Shown here piece by piece: positions 48,876-57,378 of a DNA stretch of 64,000 nucleotides. Origin of the DNA: Pontimicrobium sp. SW4 (lineage in GTDB: Bacteria; Bacteroidota; Bacteroidia; Flavobacteriales; Flavobacteriaceae); NCBI RefSeq assembly GCF_039954625.1, contig NZ_CP157199.1:2046001-2110000 (forward strand), written 5' to 3'. The position numbers were made by a program, and so were the translations under genes. The notes beneath the pieces are model-generated. The model was given only the letters and a program-made list of their open reading frames with translations, was not told where the DNA came from and did not search any database. Each line of letters opens with the position of its first letter. Position 1 is the stretch's first letter.

Positions 48876-49424
48876 ATGAACAACCAAAAAATAAATGGAA
48901 AATACCTAGCCGCAGGAATTGTAGCTGTTATGTTTACATGGTTAATTCACGAATTTACTCATTGGCTTACAAGTGAATTATTAGGATATAAAACAATAAT
49001 GCAACTAAATGTAACTTACCCAATAGAAAGTGAAACCCCAATCGAACTACATCAGGCTTTCATTTCAATATCAGGCCCAATAATTACAATAATACAAGCG
49101 CTTGTAGTCTTTATTATTCTGGAAAAGCGAGACTGGAACAAATACCTTTATCCATTTCTTTTCACAGCATTTTATATGAGGGTTTTAGCGGGACTAATGA
49201 ATTTTATAAACGCGAATGATGAAGGACGTGTAAGTCAGTATTTAGGAATTGGAACCTTTACACTATCAATAATAGTTAGTGGACTTTTATTCTTTTTGGT
49301 ATATAAAATTTCAAAAAAGTATTCACTCCGTTGGAAATTTCAATTGGCAACATATCTAATCATTATGATTGTAAGCTCAATTTTAATCCTTTCAGACCAA
49401 TTTCTAGAGATAAGAATAATTTAA
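48876..49424 (+). CDS. Small integral membrane protein with HExxH motif (putative membrane metalloprotease-like)
   Basis: 182 residues, about five hydrophobic segments. The first helix carries HEFTH at residues 25-29 (TWLIHEFTHWLTSELLGY), a zinc-binding HExxH motif embedded in the membrane as in site-2-protease-type enzymes, but I see no LDG motif; a later NANDEGR (about 112-118) could supply a third acidic ligand. Activity is therefore uncertain. It sits 107 bp after the membrane-linked XRE regulator and before a broken DUF2911 gene. Confidence 0.75.
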   Translation: MNNQKINGKYLAAGIVAVMFTWLIHEFTHWLTSELLGYKTIMQLNVTYPIESETPIELHQAFISISGPIITIIQALVVFIILEKRDWNKYLYPFLFTAFYMRVLAGLMNFINANDEGRVSQYLGIGTFTLSIIVSGLLFFLVYKISKKYSLRWKFQLATYLIIMIVSSILILSDQFLEIRII

Positions 49425-49480
49425 TTACGTAATTTTGAGCAATAACTGGTATGTATATTCTTAAAAACTATTAGATACAT

Positions 49481-50391
49481 ATGAACAAATTTACTTCAAC
49501 CCTAATTCTGATGTTTATATCACAGATAGCGTTTGGACAGTATCAAATTGGATTGGTACCAAGAGTAAGTCCTGACAAAGCAATATATCAAAAAATAGGT
49601 TATACTGAAGTGAACATTAAGTATGGTAGTCCGGCTTTAAAAAATAGACAGATTTGGGGAGAATTAGTTCCTTATAACAAAGTATGGAGAGCTGGTGCCA
49701 ACAATGCTACTACTGTTGAGTTTAGTTCATCCATTACAATTAATAATACATCACTGGATAGTGGAAAATATGCATTTTTTAAATTCCAAAAGAAAACGAT
49801 AGATGGACTATAATATTCAATAAAATCCACAAACAATGGGGAGCATTTAAATACAATAAGGATGAAGATGCTTTAAGAATAGATATTTTGCCAAAAAGAA
49901 ATACTAATCAAACAGAAAATTTAACTTATTCTATTAATCAAGTTGGATTTAAATTTGGGAGCATAATTTTAAATTGGGAGTATCTAGAAATAGAAATTCC
50001 ATTTGAAACTAATTACCTTATTCAGTTTCAGCAAGAAGTGGAATTAAGAGCGAGCAAACAATCCGAATATATCAAATGGATAGTATATTTACAAGGCGCA
50101 GAACATTTGTTACAAATACGCTCAAATGATAGTTTAGCTATGTCCTGGATAAATCAAGCTGAAAAAATAATGAACTCTAGATCTGAATGGAATGAGCAAT
50201 TCTATCCAAGGGATTACATTAAAGGGCATTTGTATTGGACCAAGGCTAAGTTATTAGCTCAAAGTAAAAACTTCAACCAAGCCGTAATTTATGCTCAAAA
50301 AGTAAAAGTCCTTGATAATACGATTTTTTACGACAAAAAAAATGAAGAAGAGTCTATTGATGCCTTAATTGATTATTGGAAAGAAAAATAA
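49481..50391 (+). pseudogene. DUF2911 gene broken by a single-base frameshift
   Basis: Two pieces of one protein. The first (49481-49813) has a signal peptide (ending IAFGQ) and the DUF2911 start: YTEVNIKYGSPALKNRQIWGELVPYNKVWRAGANNATTVEFS. It leaves frame near 49775-49785 and stops at 49811. The -1 frame continues at once with PKENDRWTIIFNKIHKQWGAF and goes on to 50391 with the family's helical C-terminal half. Loss of one A or T in the TTTTTTAAATT stretch explains it exactly. The codons after the break still encode a sensible protein, so the break is recent or is a sequencing error in a homopolymer. Confidence 0.85.
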
Positions 50392-50401
50392 TAAAAAGCC
50401 A

Positions 50402-50534
50402 GTTGCCAACAAGGTATAAATGTAATAGCAGACAAAGTGCTACAAACAAAAAACTTACATATAATAAAAGTTATAAATTAGCTGAAAGTAATGGTTTCTA
50501 AAACTGCTACTACATTTATGCATAGACGTTAAAC
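50402..50534 (+). repeat. Palindromic TTGCCAAC / ACGTTAAAC element, right border of the second islet
   Basis: 133 bp from GTTGCCAAC (50402-50410) to GACGTTAAAC (ends 50534). Long inverted arms: 50415-50431 (TATAAATGTAATAGCAG) pairs with 50504-50520 (CTGCTACTACATTTATG) at 15 of 17 positions. It points away from the DUF2911 gene, mirror to the short copy at 48156-48212. Confidence 0.65.
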
Positions 50535-50547
50535 TAACCGCCAAAAA

Positions 50548-50575
50548 TTGCATTCACTTAAATTAATTAACTTTA
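50548..50575 (+). promoter_or_regulatory. Probable promoter of the SnoaL-like lipoprotein gene
   Basis: TTG (50548-50550), 17 bp, then TAACTTTA (50568-50575), which differs from TAnnTTTG only in the last base. It ends 16 bp before the ATG at 50592 and begins just outside the palindromic element. Confidence 0.45.
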
Positions 50576-50591
50576 TAGTTAAATCATAGCT

Positions 50592-51092
50592 ATGACAAAA
50601 CCCTATCTATTAAGCCTTGTAATTATTGTATGTGTTTCTTGTAACAAGCAGCAACCCTTCTCTATTGAAAAAGAAACAGCTAGCATATTAAAGTTGCACC
50701 ATGCGCAAAGAGAGTATCACTTTAATAAAGATTCTATGGCGTTTGCAAATCAGCTCTCTAAAAATTTTATTTCGGTTAATAGAGGTGAGATCAGTAAGCC
50801 AACAAAAGATGCTACTATTGCTAGATACAATAGTTATTTTTCGTCGGTAGAGTTTGTAAAATGGGATGATGTGTCCGAGCCTATTATTAAATTTTCAGAT
50901 GATGGTAGTATGGCATATACCATTGTAGATAAAATAGTCACTGTTACTTTTAAAGATTCAACTGAAAATATAATTGAGGAAGAAACCCATTTTTCGTGGA
51001 CAGCTATTTATAAAAAATATGGCGACGAATGGAAAATAGACCATGTTGCTTCTACCAACAAGCCAAGTATTAAACACTCTATAGATAATTAA
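50592..51092 (+). CDS. SnoaL/NTF2-like (DUF4440-type) lipoprotein
   Basis: 166 residues with a lipoprotein signal (LVIIVCVSCNKQQ, cysteine 17). The rest fits a cystatin/NTF2-like cone fold: a long first helix (ETASILKLHHAQREYHFNKDSMAFANQL), NFISVNRGEIS, and the closing strands HFSWTAIYKKYGDEWKIDHVAST. These domains bind small ligands or act as enzymes; nothing specifies which. The stop codon is shared in TTAA with the stop of the convergent DUF3820 gene (4-bp overlap). Confidence 0.8.
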   Translation: MTKPYLLSLVIIVCVSCNKQQPFSIEKETASILKLHHAQREYHFNKDSMAFANQLSKNFISVNRGEISKPTKDATIARYNSYFSSVEFVKWDDVSEPIIKFSDDGSMAYTIVDKIVTVTFKDSTENIIEEETHFSWTAIYKKYGDEWKIDHVASTNKPSIKHSIDN

Positions 51093-51319
51093 GACGTTCT
51101 TCTAATGTTTCTTACCAACTCTTCTAGTCCATTAGCTTTTAGTTCATAAACAGTTGCTAACATCTCACCTATTTGCCCTTTTGGAAAACCTTTGTTTCTA
51201 TACCAAACCACATAATACTCGGGTAAATCTATCATGAACTTACCCTTATATTTACCATAAGGCATCTTGGTGTTGGCTAGTTTTACTAGAAATTGTTTGC
51301 TTTGGTTTTGGTTAAGCAT
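51089..51319 (-). CDS. DUF3820 family protein
   Basis: 76 residues, no signal peptide. The hallmark is MPYGKYKGKFMIDLPEYYVVWYRNKGFPKGQIG, the compact 'mPFGKYKG..l.dlP..Yl.WfaskGfP.G.lG' motif of this family, which is structurally related to small nucleic-acid-associated domains but has no firm function. The ATG shares its A with the TAA stop of the DUF922 gene upstream, so the two are translationally coupled. Confidence 0.88.
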   Translation of the reverse strand: MLNQNQSKQFLVKLANTKMPYGKYKGKFMIDLPEYYVVWYRNKGFPKGQIGEMLATVYELKANGLEELVRNIRRTS

Positions 51320-51852
51320 TATGAACTGTATCGAGACAACTTATTAAGTGCTTCAATAATTTTTATTTGCCATTCTTGTTGTTTTTCGAGGTCTTGAGAA
51401 TGTCTTGTTTCTGCATCATACTTATTTTGCAATGCTTCCAATTCTTTGTTAATGGTCTTATGTAAACGATTCATTTGATTATCAATATCCATTGTAAACT
51501 TCATTTTTTCAATACGCTGTCTAAACATACGTGCATGAAGTTCGGTAATATCAAAATGTAATCGCTCGTGATTCAAAATATTATTATCTGCTTTTTCTTT
51601 TAAATACCAAGATCTGTTTGGGTAGAAATCGGCACGTATATTATAATTATAGTCTACTAATCGTGTATCTGATTTCTTTGTAGAGTAACTAAAAGTGATT
51701 CCTGAAGCTGTAACAGCCACTGAATTATTACTAGGTCTTGGTTCGCCCCTAAAATCACTCCACTCTAATCGGTTATCTAAATCCCAACTAATGGTAGGAC
51801 TATCTTGAAACAAAGTTACAGAAACTAAACAAGCAATTAATAATTTGTACAT
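51319..51852 (-). CDS. DUF922-type putative secreted zinc protease
   Basis: 177 residues with a short signal peptide (MYKLLIACLVSVTLFQ). The body carries WSDFRGEPRP, a strand-rich middle and, near residue 95, NHERLHFDITELHAR, which contains HERLH, the HExxH zinc motif of DUF922 proteins, followed by a long helical C-terminus. Family members are predicted zinc-dependent proteases; no activity is known to me. It is between the LysM receptor-like gene (43 bp upstream) and DUF3820. Confidence 0.85.
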   Translation of the reverse strand: MYKLLIACLVSVTLFQDSPTISWDLDNRLEWSDFRGEPRPSNNSVAVTASGITFSYSTKKSDTRLVDYNYNIRADFYPNRSWYLKEKADNNILNHERLHFDITELHARMFRQRIEKMKFTMDIDNQMNRLHKTINKELEALQNKYDAETRHSQDLEKQQEWQIKIIEALNKLSRYSS

Positions 51853-51895
51853 AGAATAGTAATCAATTACAGAAAAAACGCAAGAATAATTACTA

Positions 51896-53833
51896 TTATT
51901 GTTTTACCTCAACAATTCTAAGATTATCAAACTTTACAATATAAATAGCTTCATTATAATAACCTCCAAACATTTTTTTACCATAACGGAATTTGTTCTC
52001 GACATATTCGGTTTCAATATCATTGGAAGACGCATCATATAAATCGTCGGCAGTTGCCAAACGCAAAAGCACATCCATAGTCAAATCGAACCCTCTAATA
52101 GCATAACGATTTGGAGTGGTGTAAAACTTTTTTTGATATGCTTTTACAAAACTATCTGTTTGATCTTGATTTATTGGTCTATTAGGCGATGGGTAATGAA
52201 ACTTAAGTTTAGATAAAGTAATATTAGATACGTTATCACGGTCAAAAGCTCCACTCTTATCACTTGTTAATAACACAACTTCACGCTCTATTTCTAACTC
52301 TTCATCAAAGCCAATAAATCCAGATAACATACTTGTTACGTTAGATATAAACCCTTCGTTATCAGATTCAAGAAATACCATATTAAGACCTTCTCTAAAT
52401 TCTTTCTCTATATCATCCTTCAAAATATAGAATTGGTCTTTTTTAGTTTCTTCATCAACACGAGAAAAAACTTGTTTAGCTCCTGGAAATTCTTGCGCTA
52501 AGAGATTGTTTTCATGGCGATGTTTTTGATCAGAAATAATTAAAATACGACTAGGTACTGTATCTAATTTCTTTACAAATTCCACAATGCGCTTGCGTTT
52601 TAATTCATTTGCTGGAACAGTTTGAAATACATTATTATACAAATTACTAGCTTGCATTACTGGAGACACGATTGGTACATTATCGCGACGCAACATTCCA
52701 GCTGCGCGATCAAAATTATTAGGAAAAAAAGGCCCAATTACAGCATGATAATTTGAAAAATCTTTGCTGTTTAAAATATTGGCTACTTCACTTTCTCTAT
52801 TTTTAGTGTCATACACATCCAACTTGGTAGATATACCTAACTGTTTAAGAGAATCTATAGCCATTAAAACACCTGTATGAAAATCTACTGTTATGGTTGT
52901 TAACGAATTTTCGTTACTTAACATATTCTTTATATCTTCAGTAGCATTCATATCAACACGATCCAACCTAAAAGGTAGCATTACCGCTAAATTTTTTGTT
53001 TCGTAATTATTAATTTTATCAATTAACACTGAACGAGTTACATCTTCTTCTCCACTATTATCATCAACATCTTTTGGTACTTTAATAATCATACCTGCTT
53101 TTAAACCTCCCTCCTTTAACTCAGGGTTTAAAATTTCAATTTCTTCTCGAGTTAACCCTAACTTACGTTGTAAAGCAAAAAAACCTTCTCTTGGTACAAC
53201 AGTGTAATACCCAAACTCTTCATCTACAATCTTTTGTTCGTTATTAGCAATATTAGGCACATTAATTTCTTGACCTACTTGTAAAGTATCTGCCATTTTA
53301 GGGTTTAAACGTTCTAATTCGTCAACGGTAATTCCAAATTTATAAGCAATTCGCCACTTCCCTTCTTTAGGTTCTACTTTGTAACCTCTAATAGTATTTT
53401 CTAAATTAGTGGTAGCAGTAACTTTATCGTACTTAGGAATGTTGATTCTATCGCCTTTTCTTAGGTTTTCAGAATATAATCTATTGTTATGCTTTTTTAA
53501 ATCATCAACAGTAACATTGTATATCTTACTTATACTGTATAATGTTTCTCTACGCTTTACTTTGTGAGTTTTATAACCAACCAGTTTTGTTACTTGAGCT
53601 TCCACTGGGTTTTCTAACACCTTAGATTCTGGAATAATAATTACCATGTTAGGTTGAAGGCTGTTTTTAGCATCAGGATTTAAAGCATAAATATCGTAAG
53701 GAGTTACTTTGTATATTTTTGCAATACTCTCAATAGTTTCGCCAATCTTTACTTTATGTGTTTTATAGTCTTGTGCTTTAGCAGAAATACTAAAAAGAAT
53801 TAAAAAACTTAAACTGATTAAAAACTTCTTCAT
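51896..53833 (-). CDS. Exported protein with four LysM domains fused to a periplasmic-binding (LivK-like) domain
   Basis: 645 residues. Signal peptide (1-20), then four LysM modules at about 22-68 (KTHKVKIGETIESIAKIYKVT), 86-134, 149-194 and 206-254, the last two more degenerate (YKVEPKEGKWRIAYKFGIT; YTVVPREGFFALQRKLGLT). From about 275 to the end the protein has the type 1 periplasmic-binding fold seen in LivK and in LpoA-like regulators (NLAVMLPFRLDR, GVLMAIDSLKQLG, AVIGPFFPNNFDRAAGMLRRDNVPIVSPV, YAIRGFDLTMDVLLRLA). LysM binds peptidoglycan; the second domain might sense a ligand or regulate wall synthesis. It follows guaA by 70 bp. Confidence 0.9.
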   Translation of the reverse strand: MKKFLISLSFLILFSISAKAQDYKTHKVKIGETIESIAKIYKVTPYDIYALNPDAKNSLQPNMVIIIPESKVLENPVEAQVTKLVGYKTHKVKRRETLYSISKIYNVTVDDLKKHNNRLYSENLRKGDRINIPKYDKVTATTNLENTIRGYKVEPKEGKWRIAYKFGITVDELERLNPKMADTLQVGQEINVPNIANNEQKIVDEEFGYYTVVPREGFFALQRKLGLTREEIEILNPELKEGGLKAGMIIKVPKDVDDNSGEEDVTRSVLIDKINNYETKNLAVMLPFRLDRVDMNATEDIKNMLSNENSLTTITVDFHTGVLMAIDSLKQLGISTKLDVYDTKNRESEVANILNSKDFSNYHAVIGPFFPNNFDRAAGMLRRDNVPIVSPVMQASNLYNNVFQTVPANELKRKRIVEFVKKLDTVPSRILIISDQKHRHENNLLAQEFPGAKQVFSRVDEETKKDQFYILKDDIEKEFREGLNMVFLESDNEGFISNVTSMLSGFIGFDEELEIEREVVLLTSDKSGAFDRDNVSNITLSKLKFHYPSPNRPINQDQTDSFVKAYQKKFYTTPNRYAIRGFDLTMDVLLRLATADDLYDASSNDIETEYVENKFRYGKKMFGGYYNEAIYIVKFDNLRIVEVKQ

Positions 53834-53903
53834 GTGTTATTTTTAAATGTATATACGTTAATTATGGCTTGTATAGATTTAGACACACCCTAGTCACATA
53901 TAT

Positions 53904-55439
53904 TTATTCCCATTCAATAGTTGCTGGTGGCTTCGAGCTTATATCATATACTACTCTATTAACGCCTTTCACTTTATTTATTATATCATTTGATGTTTTT
54001 TGTAAAAACTCATAAGGTAAATTTACCCAGTCAGCTGTCATACCATCAGTACTTTCAACTGCTCTAAGAGCGACACATTTTTCATACGTACGTTCGTCAC
54101 CCATTACGCCAACACTATTTACAGGAAGCAACATGGCTCCAGCTTGCCAAACCTTATCATATAAATCCCACTGCTTTAAACCACTAATAAATATATGATC
54201 TACCTCTTGTAATATACGAACTTTTTCAGCCGTAATATCACCTAGAATCCTTATCGCTAAACCAGGTCCAGGAAATGGATGGCGACCTAATAACTCAGGA
54301 TCAATTCCCATAGAAGCACCTACACGTCTTACCTCGTCTTTAAATAGTGCTTTTAAAGGCTCTACTATTTTTAGTTTCATAAAATCTGGTAATCCACCAA
54401 CGTTATGATGACTTTTAATAGTAGCACTTGGTCCTCCTGTTGCCGAAACACTTTCAATCACATCAGGATAAATGGTGCCTTGGGCTAACCAAGTAACATC
54501 CTCAATTAAATGCGCTTCATCATCAAATACTTCAATGAACGCGCGACCTATTGCTTTACGCTTTTTCTCTGGGTCGCTTTCTCCAGCTAAGGCATCCAAA
54601 AAGCGTGCCGAAGCATCAACACCTTTTACATTAAGTCCCATGCCTTCATATTGACTCAATACATTTTCAAACTCATTTTTACGAAGTAATCCGTTGTTTA
54701 CAAACACACAATACAAATTCTTTCCAATTGCTTTGTTTAGCAAAACTGCAGCAACTGTGGAGTCAACACCACCTGATAAACCAAGAACCACTTTATCGTT
54801 GCCTATCTTAGCTTTTAAGGCTTCGACGGTTTCTTCTACAAATGAATCTGGTGTCCAATCTGGATTGACATTAGCTATATTTACTAAAAAGTTTTCTAAT
54901 AATTGTTTTCCATCTTTTGAATGATATACTTCTGGATGAAATTGAATAGCAAAGGTTGTTTCTCCATTTATTTTATATGCAGCATTTTGCACATCGTGTG
55001 TACTTGCTAGCAATTCACCATTGGTAGGCAATTCCTTTATAGTATCACTATGACTCATCCAAACTTGCGAACCTTGAGAAATCCCCTTAAAGAAATCTTC
55101 ATTTTCTTTTACATAAGATAAATTTGCACGACCATACTCGCGTGTATTAGAAGGCGCTACATTACCGCCAGAAAAATGCGCTAAATATTGAGCACCATAG
55201 CAAACACCTAATAAGGGTTTTTTGCCTCTTATATTTGAAAGATCGGGGTGTAAAGCTTCATCTCCTCTAACTGAAAATGGACTTCCAGATAAGATGACCG
55301 CTTTATAATCGTCTATGTTTGTTGGAACTTTGTTGAATGGATGTATCTCGGAGTAAATGTTGAGTTCTCTAACTCGACGTGCAATAAGCTGTGTATATTG
55401 CGATCCGAAGTCTAAAATTAATACCTTGTCGTGTTGCAT
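53904..55439 (-). CDS. guaA: GMP synthase (glutamine-hydrolysing)
   Basis: 511 residues from the ATG at 55439; a TTG six bases upstream (55445) is inside the predicted -7 box. It aminates XMP to GMP. The glutaminase domain (nucleophile cysteine in [25 protein letters not shown] histidine in [11 protein letters not shown]), the ATP pyrophosphatase PP-loop ([15 protein letters not shown]) and the C-terminal dimerisation domain (RYP-like end: [14 protein letters not shown]) are complete. The predicted transcript start falls on or next to the ATG, so the mRNA may be leaderless. Confidence 0.98.
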   Translation of the reverse strand: MQHDKVLILDFGSQYTQLIARRVRELNIYSEIHPFNKVPTNIDDYKAVILSGSPFSVRGDEALHPDLSNIRGKKPLLGVCYGAQYLAHFSGGNVAPSNTREYGRANLSYVKENEDFFKGISQGSQVWMSHSDTIKELPTNGELLASTHDVQNAAYKINGETTFAIQFHPEVYHSKDGKQLLENFLVNIANVNPDWTPDSFVEETVEALKAKIGNDKVVLGLSGGVDSTVAAVLLNKAIGKNLYCVFVNNGLLRKNEFENVLSQYEGMGLNVKGVDASARFLDALAGESDPEKKRKAIGRAFIEVFDDEAHLIEDVTWLAQGTIYPDVIESVSATGGPSATIKSHHNVGGLPDFMKLKIVEPLKALFKDEVRRVGASMGIDPELLGRHPFPGPGLAIRILGDITAEKVRILQEVDHIFISGLKQWDLYDKVWQAGAMLLPVNSVGVMGDERTYEKCVALRAVESTDGMTADWVNLPYEFLQKTSNDIINKVKGVNRVVYDISSKPPATIEWE

Positions 55440-55442
55440 GTG

Positions 55443-55472
55443 CAAAAGTAATCATTTGCTGTTTTTTAGCAA
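55443..55472 (-). promoter_or_regulatory. Promoter of guaA placed directly at the start codon
   Basis: On the minus strand TTG (55472-55470), 19 bp, TACTTTTG (55450-55443), both full consensus matches. The box ends 3 bp before the ATG at 55439, leaving essentially no 5' leader. Confidence 0.65.
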
Positions 55473-55526
55473 CTTTTAAATTGGAATTTTTTATTACTTT
55501 TCTACAAGTTTTTAACAAACGAATTG

Positions 55527-56015
55527 ATGACTATCACACTAAAAAAAAGCACAACTAAATCTTCTATTTTAACCATCGTTAGAAGTGATGGCTCATCAAC
55601 TTGGTCTAAATTACATCGTGGATTAGAAACGCACGATTTAGCTCATTATGCAGTTGAGTCTACGTTAAAATTCAATAAAGCTTTCTATGGAATCATAAAT
55701 GATGGTTATACAGTTGCAGATTTTGAATTACCAAAAGAACAACGTCCTTTTGCAGTAAGAGTAGAAAATTTACATCCTGACGCAATTATTACCGAACATA
55801 TTGTAAATATGCTAGAAGTTGAATTATTGAATAGTGGTTTTAATGATCATTTTATTGAAGCTCTTAAAAATATTTTAAAAGTCAATAATTTGGAATTTCC
55901 AAATAATTTAAATGAGAATACATTAAAGCAAATAAGAACAACTTACCATAAGCTATACAATCAATGGTTAGCTTTAACTGATGATCAAGAACTAAAAATT
56001 AATTTTCAGCCATAG
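55527..56015 (+). CDS. Conserved hypothetical protein
   Basis: 162 residues from the ATG at 55527 (a TTG just before it is possible). I do not recognise a named family. Visible features are an N-terminal beta segment (ITLKKSTTKSSILTIVRSDGSSTWSKL), then LETHDLAHYAVESTLKF, in which HDLAHYAVE looks like a conserved core, GIINDGYTVADFELP, and a helical C-terminus. It has no signal peptide, so it should be cytoplasmic. It is divergent from guaA and overlaps the convergent PLP decarboxylase gene by 17 bp at their 3' ends. Confidence 0.78.
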   Translation: MTITLKKSTTKSSILTIVRSDGSSTWSKLHRGLETHDLAHYAVESTLKFNKAFYGIINDGYTVADFELPKEQRPFAVRVENLHPDAIITEHIVNMLEVELLNSGFNDHFIEALKNILKVNNLEFPNNLNENTLKQIRTTYHKLYNQWLALTDDQELKINFQP

Positions 56016-57375
56016 TCTCTAAAATCATTCGGATATCTTCTTCAGTAGTATCTGGATTTATAAAGCAAAAACGTGAAACAGTCTCAAAAGTATTGCCGTT
56101 TTTCCATTTTGTTGGAGTTACCAAAGCAAAACCTTTATTATGATTTTTATATGTCCAATGCGTATAGTCTTCTGGTTTCCAACCTATTCTTCTGTAAAGC
56201 ACACAAGACAAACTTGGCTCCCTAACCAATTCAAGATTTGGATCTTCCTCAATCATTCTTCCTGCAATTTGTGCCAACTCAATACCTCTTTCTACAGCTT
56301 CTTTGTAACGATCTGTTCCATGAGAAGCCAAAGAAAACCATAACGGTAAACCACGTACACGACGCGTTAATTGTATTTGATAATCGGTTGGATTAAAACC
56401 ATGTGCTCCTTCGTCTTTAAAAATATCTAAATAAGATCCTTCTTGTGAATGTGCTCTTTTTGCAAATTCAGGACGTCTGTATATTACTGCACCACAATCG
56501 TAAGGTGAAAACATCCATTTATGCGGATCTATTGTAATACTATCTGCTCTTTCTATACCGTTAAACAAATGGCGAACAGAATCGGCAGCCAAAGCTCCTC
56601 CTCCATATGCTGCATCTACATGAAACCAAATTCTTTCAGTGTCGCAAACTTCAGCTATACCTTCTAAGTCATCTATAATTCCTGCATTAGTAGTCCCTCC
56701 TGTTGCCACTACTGCAAAGAGACGCTTACGTTGATGGAAGTTTAAATTATCTATGGTTTCGCGAAGCGCAGCTCCTGTTAACTTTTCTTCTGTATCAACT
56801 AATAGAATATCTACATCAGCAACTTTAGCCATTGCTTTTATTGAAGAGTGTGCTCCTATAGACGTGATAATTAATCCTTTTTCTCTTTTATAAGTATCGT
56901 CTTCTCTCCAATGTTCTCTAGCTGTTACTATTGCAGAAAGGTTTGCCGCAGTTCCTCCGCTTGTAAATACTCCAAAAGCACCTTCTGGTAATCCTGTTAA
57001 TGAAACTATCCATTTCATAGCTTCATTTTCGCAAAAAATACCTCCTGCTCCTTCCATCCAATAAGCACCATGAATACTGGAAACCGATGTCACCAAATCA
57101 AACATCACAGCTGCTCGTGTAGGTGCAGCAGGAACGAAAGCTAAATTACGTGGATGATCTACAGGAACATTGGCTTTAGCTAAATGTTGCTTCCATAAAT
57201 TAAAAGCATATTCTCCTCCAATTCCTTCCTTAGTAATAGTTTCTCCTACCAAAGCCTTAAGCTCTTCTGCTTTTTGTGGTTTACCTATTTTTTGTTTAGT
57301 GTGAGAAATTCTATCGATAGCATATTTCATGACATCCATGGTCATTTCAACAAGCTCAATATCTATCTTATGCAT
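55999..57375 (-). CDS. PLP-dependent group II decarboxylase (aromatic amino acid/aspartate/glutamate type)
   Basis: 458 residues. Group II marks: SGGTAANLSAIVTARE, GAHSSIKAMAKVADVD, HVDAAYGGGALAADS with the PLP aspartate, and the Schiff-base lysine in SITIDPHKWMFSPYDCGAVIYR. The enzyme removes a carboxyl group from an amino acid; the substrate cannot be read from sequence (aspartate, glutamate, aromatic amino acids and cysteine-derived acids are all used in this group). The ATG is 3 bp after the bshC stop, so it is co-translated with the bacillithiol gene. Confidence 0.92.
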   Translation of the reverse strand: MHKIDIELVEMTMDVMKYAIDRISHTKQKIGKPQKAEELKALVGETITKEGIGGEYAFNLWKQHLAKANVPVDHPRNLAFVPAAPTRAAVMFDLVTSVSSIHGAYWMEGAGGIFCENEAMKWIVSLTGLPEGAFGVFTSGGTAANLSAIVTAREHWREDDTYKREKGLIITSIGAHSSIKAMAKVADVDILLVDTEEKLTGAALRETIDNLNFHQRKRLFAVVATGGTTNAGIIDDLEGIAEVCDTERIWFHVDAAYGGGALAADSVRHLFNGIERADSITIDPHKWMFSPYDCGAVIYRRPEFAKRAHSQEGSYLDIFKDEGAHGFNPTDYQIQLTRRVRGLPLWFSLASHGTDRYKEAVERGIELAQIAGRMIEEDPNLELVREPSLSCVLYRRIGWKPEDYTHWTYKNHNKGFALVTPTKWKNGNTFETVSRFCFINPDTTEEDIRMILETMAEN

Positions 57376-57378
57376 GTG

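Noticed and set aside
49770..49790. Programmed -1 frameshift in the DUF2911 gene
   Set aside because: The sequence in frame is TTT TTT AAA, which does not form a canonical X XXY YYZ slippery heptamer, and no downstream structure was evident; a one-base loss is simpler.
50402..50534. Integron attC site
   Set aside because: Size and palindromy fit and GTTAAAC matches the R' consensus, but the opposite end (TGCCAAC) does not match RYYYAAC and no integron integrase is in the window.
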